Assembly: GCF_003261575.2 (NCBI RefSeq) | Contig: NZ_CP036175.1 | Location: 1,302,001-1,366,000, forward strand | Length of the DNA stretch: 64,000 nt | Direction of reading: 5' to 3' | Origin: Klebsiella huaxiensis | GTDB lineage: Bacteria > Pseudomonadota > Gammaproteobacteria > Enterobacterales > Enterobacteriaceae | In this document: piece after piece, positions 1 to 7,448 of the stretch | How the letters are laid out: each line of letters begins with the position of its first letter | Numbering within the stretch: the first letter of the stretch is position 1 | The notes under the pieces: generated by a model | Databases searched by the model: none | Told to the model about the DNA's origin: nothing | The model's input: the letters and a program-made list of their open reading frames with translations, nothing else | Translations under genes and position numbers: made by a program

Positions 1-69
1 TAGCTTAGCATACCTGCTGAAAAAAGTGTCTATCGCCGGCGGCCTTCAGTGCTTGCCAGAGCTGGCAAT

Positions 70-186
70 CAGCCCGCGCCACCGCCCGGTTTTCCCTTTC
101 TCTCGTGAGAGGGCCAGGGTAAGAGAGCAACCTTTCACATGCAACCGCCGACTGCTTTTCCCCTCCCCCTTTTGGGGAGAGGGGCT
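70..186. repeat. degenerate intergenic repeat with hairpin; gene-free left edge
   Basis: Bases 1-194 hold no gene that I can support. The stretch contains runs resembling common enterobacterial intergenic repeats (CCCTTTCTCTCGTGAGAGGG near 91-110) and a C-rich/G-rich hairpin at about 160-184 (CCCCTCCCC against GGGGAGAGGGG with one bulge). The hairpin lies just downstream of the minus-strand PTS IIA gene and could help end its transcript, although no T-run follows it on that strand. Confidence 0.4.
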
Positions 187-194
187 GCCTGTCC

Positions 195-509
195 CTACGC
201 GTGCAGCGGTCGCGAGCGGTAAATCGCAATCAGCTCGCCGATCAGCTCTTTCGCCAGAATTGAAGTCATCAAATGATCCTGGGCGTGAACCATCACCAGC
301 GTCATTTTGGTCTTTCCCTCGCCTTCGTCGGCTTCAATCAGCTGCGTCTGCACCAGATGCGCCTCGCGGGCAAAATGCGCCGCTTCTTTCATCTTCTCGT
401 CGGCGGCGGCGAAATCGCCCTCTTTAGCGCAGCTCAGCGCTTCGTAGCACAGGCTACGTGACTGCCCGGCGTTGATGATGATACCCATCACTTGTTCTTC
501 TAATTCCAT
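195..509 (-). CDS. PTS lactose/cellobiose-family IIA component
   Basis: Cytoplasmic phosphocarrier of the lactose/N,N'-diacetylchitobiose/beta-glucoside PTS family. At 104 residues it matches the usual length of single-domain IIA(Lac/Chb) proteins. The conserved active-site block VHAQDHLMT is present, with His75 as the likely phosphorylated residue and Asp78 as the likely metal-binding residue by analogy with LacF. It is the last gene of a minus-strand IIB-IIC-IIA operon, 23 bp after the IIC gene. The substrate cannot be read from IIA; the neighbouring GH5, GH1 and esterase genes suggest a beta-mannan or beta-glucan oligosaccharide. It could equally serve the second, orphan IIC encoded at 2355. 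Confidence 0.93.
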   Translation of the reverse strand: MELEEQVMGIIINAGQSRSLCYEALSCAKEGDFAAADEKMKEAAHFAREAHLVQTQLIEADEGEGKTKMTLVMVHAQDHLMTSILAKELIGELIAIYRSRPLHA

Positions 510-532
510 GACAAACCTCTGAATAGTATGAA

Positions 533-1855
533 TTATGCGGATTGCGGCGCGCCTTCGGCCTGCGCAGCGGCGTTAGCGTGTTCTTGCTCCATCAGCTGTT
601 TTTCGTAGGCTTTGAGGAATGGCAGATACATCACCATCGCTGTCGCCATACAAATCAGGCACATGATCACCGGGCTAAAGCTCCAGTTCGCCGCCCAGGA
701 GGCACCGATAGGGGCCGGCGTCGTCCACGGCGTCATCGACACCACGCGGCTCACCAGGCCCAGCTTCAGCGCGAAGTACGCCAGCGTTGCGTTGATCATC
801 GGTACCAGCACAAAAGGCAGGAAGAACAGCGGATTCATAATGATTGGCGCGCCGAACAGAATCGGTTCGTTGATGTTAAATACGCCCGGTACCACGCCCA
901 TACGGCCAATAGTACGCAGGTGAATGGCCTTGCTGCGCATCAGCATCAGCGCCAGCGGCAGCGTGGAGCCAACGCCGCCAATCAGCAGATAGTGATCCCA
1001 AAAACCCTGCACGTAGATATGCGGGATCGCGGTCCCTGCGGCCATCGCCGCCTGGTTGATCGACAGGTTGGCCATCCAGAACGGGTTCATAATCCCGGTC
1101 ACGATCAGCGCTCCGTGGATCCCGGCAAACCACAATACCTGGCACACCAGCACCGACAGCAGGATCGCTGGTAAGGTATCGGAGGCCGCCACCAGCGGTT
1201 TCACCAGCGACATGATCGCTTCCGGGATGATCATGCCCAGTTGGGCTTCGATAAACAGGTTCAGCGGGTGCAGCGTCAGTACGATCGCCAACACTGGGAT
1301 CAGAATTTCGAACGAGCGCGCCACGCCAGCCGGCACTTCTGGCGGCAGACGAATGGTAATGTTGTGACGCTTGAGAAAGGCGTACAGCTCGGTGGAGTAA
1401 ATCGCCACCAGAATGGCGGTGAAGATCCCCTGACCGGAGAAATAGGCGGTGGAGATCTGACCATCCTTCAGCGGCGCGGCCACCAGCAGAAACGACATCA
1501 GCGACAGCATTCCGGCGGTTAGCGAGTCCAGATTGTGGTGCTTCGCCAGGCTCGCGGCGATCCCGACGGCGATAAACAGCGTCATCACCCCCATGCTGAA
1601 GTTAAACGGCAGCATCAGCGCGTCGCGATGATCGAGAGAAAATTGCAGCCAGGCGCGGGCAAAGCCCCAGCTGGTATCCGGGGAAAACGGCGGGAAGATA
1701 AACACCAGCAAAAACGAGCCGACGATCATAAAGGGCAGGGCGGTAATAAAGCCGTCGCGGATCGAAGTGACATATTTTTGCTGGCCGATCGCACCCGCCA
1801 TGGGCGTGATCTTCTGTTCAATCACGGTGATCAACTTAGCGTACAGAGAGCTCAT
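533..1855 (-). CDS. PTS cellobiose-family IIC permease (first copy)
   Basis: Inner-membrane sugar-translocating subunit of the Lac/Cel PTS family, 440 residues, with about ten hydrophobic segments and no fused IIB. Family landmarks are the N-terminal SIRDGFITALPFMIVGS, the conserved FNINEPILFG loop and the GFWDHYLLIGG stretch. It lies 9 bp downstream of the IIB gene and 23 bp upstream of IIA, so the three are one operon. A clear paralogue is encoded divergently at 2355-3626 and shares the FNINEPILFG and GSTLPL blocks. Substrate unknown; cellobiose-like or mannobiose-like disaccharides are the best guess from context. Confidence 0.93.
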   Translation of the reverse strand: MSSLYAKLITVIEQKITPMAGAIGQQKYVTSIRDGFITALPFMIVGSFLLVFIFPPFSPDTSWGFARAWLQFSLDHRDALMLPFNFSMGVMTLFIAVGIAASLAKHHNLDSLTAGMLSLMSFLLVAAPLKDGQISTAYFSGQGIFTAILVAIYSTELYAFLKRHNITIRLPPEVPAGVARSFEILIPVLAIVLTLHPLNLFIEAQLGMIIPEAIMSLVKPLVAASDTLPAILLSVLVCQVLWFAGIHGALIVTGIMNPFWMANLSINQAAMAAGTAIPHIYVQGFWDHYLLIGGVGSTLPLALMLMRSKAIHLRTIGRMGVVPGVFNINEPILFGAPIIMNPLFFLPFVLVPMINATLAYFALKLGLVSRVVSMTPWTTPAPIGASWAANWSFSPVIMCLICMATAMVMYLPFLKAYEKQLMEQEHANAAAQAEGAPQSA

Positions 1856-1864
1856 GATCTTTCC

Positions 1865-2179
1865 TTAGTTTTTGTTATCGATAAGGGAAAGCGCGAAATC
1901 CAGTACGGCACCGCCTTTTTGCATGCCGTAATCCATCATGTTGATGGGTTCCACGCGGATCCCGTATTTATCAGCTTGTTTTTGCAGATCTTTCTGCATG
2001 TATTTCACCTGCGGTCCCAGCAGCACCACCTGGTAATTTCCCACCTGCTGATCGAATTCCGCGACGCCAAAGGCGTTGATCTCTACTGGCAGCCCGCGCT
2101 GCTCGGCTTCGGCGACCATTTTTTTCACCAGCAGGCTGGTGGACATGCCCGCAGAACAACACAACATTATCTTTTTCAT
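1865..2179 (-). CDS. PTS lactose/cellobiose-family IIB component
   Basis: Cytoplasmic IIB phosphotransfer protein of 104 residues. The N-terminal loop CCSAGMSTSLL carries the phosphorylated cysteine, most likely Cys8 because it is the one directly before SAGMSTS as in ChbB. First gene of the minus-strand operon. Its start codon is 52 bp from the perfect 20-bp palindrome at 2231-2250, which is therefore well placed to act as operator for this operon as well as for the divergent IIC gene. Confidence 0.93.
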   Translation of the reverse strand: MKKIMLCCSAGMSTSLLVKKMVAEAEQRGLPVEINAFGVAEFDQQVGNYQVVLLGPQVKYMQKDLQKQADKYGIRVEPINMMDYGMQKGGAVLDFALSLIDNKN

Positions 2180-2230
2180 AAACCGCTCCTGATGAGTTGG
2201 ATGTGCCGACTATAGTCATAATGGATATAA

Positions 2231-2250
2231 AACGGAAAGCGCTTTCCGTT
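2231..2250. promoter_or_regulatory. perfect 20-bp palindromic operator, LacI-family type
   Basis: AACGGAAAGCGCTTTCCGTT is a perfect inverted repeat with a central CG, the usual form of GalR/LacI operators. It sits between the divergent IIB and second IIC genes. A copy with 18 perfect bases lies at 3747-3764 before the porin, so one regulator probably controls the whole locus. That regulator is not encoded in this window. Confidence 0.8.
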
Positions 2251-2265
2251 CGTGGATTTATTTAT

Positions 2266-2281
2266 TGTGACCACGATCACC
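2266..2281. promoter_or_regulatory. CRP-like site upstream of second IIC
   Basis: TGTGA-N6-TCACC matches the CRP consensus TGTGA-N6-TCACA except for the last base. It is 15 bp from the palindromic operator and 73 bp before the second IIC start, as expected for catabolite control of a sugar operon. Confidence 0.65.
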
Positions 2282-2354
2282 TATGGCGGGCTTTTACTTT
2301 ACTCAGGAGTGCGCGATCATCCCGGCGATAAAACTATTCCTATAAGGCAGGACT

Positions 2355-3626
2355 ATGAACATTCAGTTGATGAATGTTGTCGTCGATATCATCGAACAGC
2401 GGCTGGCGCCGCTGGCCAACGTTCTGACGCGCAATAACCACATTACGGCGATGCGCGACAGCTTTGCGCTGGCGATGCCGTTTGTGATTGTCGGAAGTTT
2501 GCTGGTGCCGATTTTGTTTCCGCCCGTTTCCATTGATGGCGCATCGGCTTTCGGCCAGTTCTATCTCCAGCTGCGGCCCATTCTGCTGCCGACCTTTGAA
2601 CTCACCATTGGGCTGGTGGCGCTGATTGTCGCCTTCGGTGCCAGCGCCAGCCTCGCCAAGCAGTACCGACTGCCGGAGCGGCTCTGCGGGTTAACTGGCT
2701 GTCTGGCGTTTTTGCTGTTTATCGGCTTTCGCGATAACGGGGCGACCAATATTTTTCTCGGCGGGATGGGGATTTTTACCGCACTGATTTCAAGTACCTA
2801 CTCGATTGAAATTATCCGTTTTTTCTACAAGAAGGGCTGGTGTATCCGTCTGCCGGAAGAGGTGCCGGTGATGACCCGCAATGGTTTCCAACTGCTGATC
2901 CCGCTGCTGGTGGTGATGTTATCTATCAGCGTTATCAATGCGTTGCTGCTACAGAGCACCGGGCGCATTTTACCGGAGCTGATTAGCGAAGCGGTACGCC
3001 CGTTGGTGGTGGCCTCAGATATCTTAACGGCGGTGCTGATTTCATTATTTATCTGTAACTTACTATGGTTTGTCGGGATTCACGGCGCGCTGATTATCAC
3101 CGGGATTATGAACCCGTTCTGGATGACCTATCTGTTTGAAAACCAGCAGGCGCTGGCCGCCGGTTCCGCCACGCTACCGCATATCTACCTCCAGGGATTC
3201 TGGGATTTTTACTTGCTGATTGGCGGTATCGGTTCCACCCTGCCGCTGGTCTTTATGGCGATGCGCAGCCGTTCGCGGCAGCTAAAAAGCGTGGGAAAAA
3301 TTGGCCTGCTGCCTTCTCTTTTTAATATCAACGAGCCGATTTTATTTGGTTTCCCCATCATCATGAACCCGGTTTTCCTGCTGCCGTTTATCTTTGTGCC
3401 GCTGATAAATGCCTGTATCGCCTGGTATTTAACTCAGCTTGGGATTCTCGACCGGGCGGTGGCGATGCTGCCGTGGTCGATGCCGTCGCCGCTCGGTGCG
3501 GCCTGGTCAGCCAACGGTAGCTGGAAAAATTTATGTATGTGCCTGTTCGCTATTTTTAACGCATGGATGCTCTATCGCCCGTTCTTCAAAGTCTACGAAC
3601 GCCAGCTCGCCGACGCCGAACGCTAA
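2355..3626 (+). CDS. PTS cellobiose-family IIC permease (second, orphan copy)
   Basis: 423-residue membrane protein of the Lac/Cel IIC family, paralogous to the product of 533-1855 along its length (shared FNINEPILFG, GFWDFYLLIGG and FWMTYLF/FWMANLS blocks). The ATG has an AGGCAGGA ribosome site just upstream. No IIA or IIB lies beside it on this strand, so it probably borrows the divergently encoded IIA and IIB. A rho-independent terminator follows at 3648. Two different IIC subunits under the same palindromic operator suggest that one system imports two related oligosaccharides. Confidence 0.9.
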   Translation: MNIQLMNVVVDIIEQRLAPLANVLTRNNHITAMRDSFALAMPFVIVGSLLVPILFPPVSIDGASAFGQFYLQLRPILLPTFELTIGLVALIVAFGASASLAKQYRLPERLCGLTGCLAFLLFIGFRDNGATNIFLGGMGIFTALISSTYSIEIIRFFYKKGWCIRLPEEVPVMTRNGFQLLIPLLVVMLSISVINALLLQSTGRILPELISEAVRPLVVASDILTAVLISLFICNLLWFVGIHGALIITGIMNPFWMTYLFENQQALAAGSATLPHIYLQGFWDFYLLIGGIGSTLPLVFMAMRSRSRQLKSVGKIGLLPSLFNINEPILFGFPIIMNPVFLLPFIFVPLINACIAWYLTQLGILDRAVAMLPWSMPSPLGAAWSANGSWKNLCMCLFAIFNAWMLYRPFFKVYERQLADAER

Positions 3627-3647
3627 GCTTTTCCCCTGCCTGAATCG

Positions 3648-3670
3648 GCCCGCCGCGTGCGGGCTTTTTT
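3648..3670 (+). terminator. rho-independent terminator after second IIC
   Basis: GCCCGC, a 5-base loop, GCGGGC, then six T. It separates the second IIC from the porin gene, which has its own operator and CRP-like site. Confidence 0.85.
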
Positions 3671-3685
3671 ATTTCCGCCTGGTTA

Positions 3686-3701
3686 TGTGAACTTCATCAC
3701 G
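3686..3701. promoter_or_regulatory. CRP-like site upstream of porin
   Basis: TGTGA-ACTTCA-TCACG, a near-consensus CRP half-site pair, 46 bp before the second copy of the palindromic operator and about 150 bp before the porin start. Confidence 0.65.
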
Positions 3702-3746
3702 AATATTTGCTATCTATCGTCAAATTTGTGAACTCATCCGGCAATT

Positions 3747-3764
3747 ACGGAAAGCGCTTTCCGT
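3747..3764. promoter_or_regulatory. second palindromic operator, upstream of porin
   Basis: ACGGAAAGCGCTTTCCGT is a perfect 18-bp palindrome, identical to the core of the operator at 2231-2250. It lies 85 bp upstream of the porin start and would link porin, GH5 and possibly GH1 expression to the PTS genes. Confidence 0.8.
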
Positions 3765-3848
3765 TGGTGGATGTACATTTCCGTTTTTGATCCGTAAATT
3801 TCCTTCCGTTCTCAGGCAGTGTTAATAAAAAATAACCAAGGAAAAAAA

Positions 3849-5186
3849 ATGATCAGGCTAAATCATTCAATACCTCTGTCTTTACTCGCCCTCATGGTGA
3901 TGAGCGACTGCGCCAGCGCCGAGCAGAAATACGATTTTATGCTCCATGGCTATATCCGTTCGGGGATCCTCGCTAACTCTGATGGCAACCGCGCCGACTC
4001 CGTTGGCCTGATGCCGGACGGCAAATGGCGTCTGGGCAACGAAGAAGATACCAAGATCGAACTGATCCCGACGGTGACGTTAACGTCGGACAGCGGCGTG
4101 GTGGCGAAAGTCCAGGCCAACATTACCCACCAGTCAAAATGTACCTCCGACTGGAACTGTCAGGATGATGATGGGCATGATGTTCAGTTCCGCGAAGGCT
4201 TTGCCGAGCTGTCGAACCTCGACTTCGCCCCGGAAATGACCTTCTGGGCCGGTAAGCGCTACAGCAGCTCCAACACCTCCAGCCATCAGTTCGACTGGGA
4301 GTACATTCAGTACAACGGTACCGGCGGCGGCTTCGACAATATGGATCTCGGCTTCGCCCGCTTTGACGCCGGGGTTTACGCTTTCTCACCGACCGACGAA
4401 ACCAAAGCCTACCCGGTTGATAAAGGCGATCAGGGCTACCCGGATGACTACTCGCTCAACCTGTGGCTGAAAAAGATCGGCGGCACCGGCTTCGATCTGG
4501 AGCTGATTGGTCACCACATGAACCGCAACGAGAATCACCCGACCTCGGCGGAAAAGGGCTACGGCGTGACCGGGGTCTACAACTTTGACGGTTTTTACGG
4601 CCTGACCGGCGGCTACTCTCGCGTGGTCTTCCAGTACGGGCGCGGCCTGGCGGCAGGGGACTCGCTGGGTAAAAACGGCTGGGGATGGGCTAACCTCGAA
4701 GACACCCAGTCCTGGCGCGTGGTACTGGATAATATGGCCTCTCTGGGCGACTGGGAAATCTCGACTTTTGCCTACTATCAGAAAGATAAAAACTATCGCT
4801 GGTGGACGGAAGATGCCGACGGCTGGGGACGCACCAGCTGGGTTGCCGGGATCCGCCCGTACCAGCAGATCACTAAAAACTTCGCCATGCAGTATGAGCT
4901 GGGCTACGAATATCTCGACGATAAAAACTACAAAGGCGTGGACGGCAAAGGCAAAGGCGGCCTGACCAAAATCACCGTTGCGCCGACCCTGACCTTTGAC
5001 TCCGGCTTCTGGACTCGCCCACAACTGCGCTTCTTCGTTACCTACGCCAAGTGGGACAAAGGTGTCTCCGATGCGCTGGACGGCAACTACGACTGGAGCA
5101 CCAACACCATTTCCGCTGGCGGCTACTCGCGCAGCGGCGACACCGACACGCTGAACTTTGGCGTGCAGGCCGAAGTCTGGTTCTAA
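3849..5186 (+). CDS. LamB/BglH-type carbohydrate outer-membrane porin
   Basis: 445-residue outer-membrane sugar porin of the maltoporin family. The ATG at 3849 is chosen because an AAGGAAAAA ribosome site precedes it and it begins a clean signal peptide, with cleavage predicted after ASA, giving a mature start EQKYDFMLHGYIRSG. Family signs are the N-terminal HGYIRSGI strand, the AGKRY stretch near the constriction, alternating aromatic residues, and a C-terminal Phe (EVWF) typical of beta-barrel insertion. It lies 12 bp upstream of the GH5 gene and is presumably its co-transcribed partner: oligosaccharides released outside or at the surface would cross here. Closest in type to BglH or ScrY-like porins rather than LamB of the maltose system. 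Confidence 0.88.
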   Translation: MIRLNHSIPLSLLALMVMSDCASAEQKYDFMLHGYIRSGILANSDGNRADSVGLMPDGKWRLGNEEDTKIELIPTVTLTSDSGVVAKVQANITHQSKCTSDWNCQDDDGHDVQFREGFAELSNLDFAPEMTFWAGKRYSSSNTSSHQFDWEYIQYNGTGGGFDNMDLGFARFDAGVYAFSPTDETKAYPVDKGDQGYPDDYSLNLWLKKIGGTGFDLELIGHHMNRNENHPTSAEKGYGVTGVYNFDGFYGLTGGYSRVVFQYGRGLAAGDSLGKNGWGWANLEDTQSWRVVLDNMASLGDWEISTFAYYQKDKNYRWWTEDADGWGRTSWVAGIRPYQQITKNFAMQYELGYEYLDDKNYKGVDGKGKGGLTKITVAPTLTFDSGFWTRPQLRFFVTYAKWDKGVSDALDGNYDWSTNTISAGGYSRSGDTDTLNFGVQAEVWF

Positions 5187-5198
5187 GGAGAGATAACG

Positions 5199-7394
5199 AT
5201 GATCAAGCCGGTAAAAAAACTGATGCTCGTGGTGCTGCTTTCGGCGCTGGGAAGCGCAGGGGCGATGGCCGCAGAGCAGTCGCACTTTGAACACTTTATT
5301 ACCCGCGACGGCGCAACGCTAAAAGACGGCGACAAGGTCTTCCGCTTTGCGGGCATCCACGCGCCGGAGCTGCACCGTATTGAAGACGATGCGCGCGGCA
5401 CCTGCAAAGCCGATTCGCGCGGCTGGGGGCAATACTTTCGCTGGCCGACGGCGGACGAACAGGAAAACTGGATTAAGGCGCAGGTGCAAACCGGAGCCAA
5501 AGCGCAGCGGGTGTATGTGCTCTCGGTGCAGCAGGAGTTTGACCAGGCCTGCGCTCGCGAAACCCATATCCTGGCTCCGGAAAGCGCCGACGGTATGCCG
5601 CGCCTCAACGAAAAGGCGATGCGGGTCTACGACAATATGATCGCCGAAGCGGACAAACAGGGGCTGCGCCTGATCCTGCCGTTTATCGATCACTGGTGGT
5701 GGTGGGGCGGCCGCGAGCAGCTGGCGGCGTTCTATCATGAGAAGCCAGAGGATTTTTATCGGACCGACAGCAAAACCTTCAAGGCCTATCTCGACGTGAT
5801 TCGCCAGGTGATCACCCGCACCAACAGCATGACCGGTCGTCCGTATTATGACGAAAAAGCGATCATGGCCTGGGAGACCGGCAACGAGCTGGAGGACACC
5901 AATGCCGCGTTCCTTCAGCAGACCGCCGCGTGGATCAAAAAGTGGGCGCCGCATCAACTGGTGATTGATGGCACCTATAAGAAAATCAATGCGTTTGCGC
6001 TCAACGATCCGAATGTCGATATCGTCAGCAACCACTACTACACCAATGCCGATAACAACCATCCCGATCAGGTAAAAAAAGATCTGACGGCGGCTGCGGG
6101 TAAGAAAGTGTACATGGTGGGCGAATTTGGTCTGCTGGACGCGAAGCAGCTCAACGCCATTATGCAGTCGATCGTACATAGCGAAGTCAACGGCGCGCAG
6201 GCGGCGGGCGGGCTGATTTGGGGCTTCCGTGGCCATCGTCACGACGGCGGCTTCTACTGGCATAAAGAGTCCACGGGTCACTACAGCTACCACTTGCCGG
6301 GCTTTCCGGTAGAGGGTAAAGCCAACCAGGAAATAGACGTGGTTGACCTGGTGCGGACAGCAGCGGCGCAGATGAGCGGGCAGGAGAAAGCGCCGCCGCT
6401 GCCGAAGCCGGACGCGCCGAAGCTGCGGGCGACGGATTCACCGTTTGCCATCAACTGGCTGGGGGCGGCGGTAGGACGCGCCTATGACGTGGAGCGCGCT
6501 GATTCGGCAAAAGGGCCGTGGAAAGTGGTGGGGCGCGATATTTCAGACGGCGTTAACGAGTGGAACCCGCAAACGATGGATCTGTTCCGCGATGACTATC
6601 GCAGCCTGCGGCTGGGGAATACGTACTATTACCGCGTCATTGCCAAAAACGAGAGCGGTAGTTCGGTGCCTTCGAACGTGATTAGCGTCAAGCACACCCA
6701 GCAGAATCAGGCTCCGGTGGTAACGCTGGTCGATAAGCTCACCACGACTCAGGATCAGGGCGTGCAATTAACCGCGAGCTGGCGCGATGACGCGCTACCG
6801 GACCGTAACGTGAAGGTGGGCTGGAGCAACGGCGGCAACGCGCAGGCCCATTTTTGTGCCACGGATAAAGCCGAAACCCGCGCCTGGTTTAGCGCGCCCG
6901 GTGAATATGACCTGACCTTTATAGCCGATGACGGCCTGCTCAAAAGCAGCAAAACCGTCAAGGTGACGGTGACGCAAGCCGTTGGTAAAGCGCCTGCCGA
7001 TTACTGCCGCTTTGGCGGCGGGGTGTTTAACGTTAGCCAGGGCAAGATTGAGGCGGCTAAAAGCGAGAAAGACGCACTGACGATTGGCGATGACGGTTTC
7101 CTCGGGCCGTTCGCCAACGATGGCGATAAGGTGAGCTGGCAGGTTGCCGCGCCGTGGGCTGGAAAGTATCAGCTGCGGGTGACGTTCAACGGCAAATGGG
7201 GCGGTAAGAAAAACTCGTTTATCGTTAACGGCGGCGCGCCAATCGCGGTGGAATTCCCGCAGACCGATGAGCAGGGCCAGCAGCTGCTGGTGCCCGTTGA
7301 GCTGAAGGCCGGTGATAACCGCGTCGACTTCGGTAAATTCGCCGGTGACTGGGGCTATATGTTTATCAAGTCAATTGAAGTGGTTGCAGAGTAG
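5199..7394 (+). CDS. secreted GH5 glycoside hydrolase, beta-mannanase-like, with C-terminal accessory domains
   Basis: 731 residues. A signal peptide (residues 1-25, ending AMA) precedes a GH5 TIM barrel at about 30-400. I see the acid/base Glu230 in WETGNELED and a nucleophile Glu309 in YMVGEFGLLD. The LRLILPFIDHWWWWGG stretch and SMTGRPYYDEKAIMAWE block resemble the GH5_7 endo-beta-1,4-mannanases more than cellulases. A fibronectin-III-like module (about 406-505), an Ig-like module (about 510-600) and a C-terminal jelly-roll, CBM35-like module (about 610-730) follow. Exported to periplasm or beyond. It sits between porin and GH1 genes, so it probably generates the oligosaccharides that the PTS imports. 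Subfamily and substrate are inferred by eye; a beta-glucanase cannot be excluded. Confidence 0.82.
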   Translation: MIKPVKKLMLVVLLSALGSAGAMAAEQSHFEHFITRDGATLKDGDKVFRFAGIHAPELHRIEDDARGTCKADSRGWGQYFRWPTADEQENWIKAQVQTGAKAQRVYVLSVQQEFDQACARETHILAPESADGMPRLNEKAMRVYDNMIAEADKQGLRLILPFIDHWWWWGGREQLAAFYHEKPEDFYRTDSKTFKAYLDVIRQVITRTNSMTGRPYYDEKAIMAWETGNELEDTNAAFLQQTAAWIKKWAPHQLVIDGTYKKINAFALNDPNVDIVSNHYYTNADNNHPDQVKKDLTAAAGKKVYMVGEFGLLDAKQLNAIMQSIVHSEVNGAQAAGGLIWGFRGHRHDGGFYWHKESTGHYSYHLPGFPVEGKANQEIDVVDLVRTAAAQMSGQEKAPPLPKPDAPKLRATDSPFAINWLGAAVGRAYDVERADSAKGPWKVVGRDISDGVNEWNPQTMDLFRDDYRSLRLGNTYYYRVIAKNESGSSVPSNVISVKHTQQNQAPVVTLVDKLTTTQDQGVQLTASWRDDALPDRNVKVGWSNGGNAQAHFCATDKAETRAWFSAPGEYDLTFIADDGLLKSSKTVKVTVTQAVGKAPADYCRFGGGVFNVSQGKIEAAKSEKDALTIGDDGFLGPFANDGDKVSWQVAAPWAGKYQLRVTFNGKWGGKKNSFIVNGGAPIAVEFPQTDEQGQQLLVPVELKAGDNRVDFGKFAGDWGYMFIKSIEVVAE

Positions 7395-7402
7395 TACTTA
7401 TT

Positions 7403-7431
7403 GGCTGCGCTCGTTGGGTGCAGCCTTTTTT
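7403..7431 (+). terminator. rho-independent terminator between GH5 and GH1
   Basis: GGCTGC, an 11-base loop, GCAGCC, then six T. It lies only 9 bp after the GH5 stop and 18 bp before the GH1 start, so GH1 is expressed by read-through or from a promoter inside the GH5 gene. Confidence 0.75.
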
Positions 7432-7448
7432 AACTTACAGGAGGCGTT

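Noticed and set aside
4386..5294. 302-codon minus-strand frame opposite the porin and GH5 start
   Set aside because: It is a GC-rich shadow frame; the plus-strand porin has signal peptide, barrel features and a terminal Phe.
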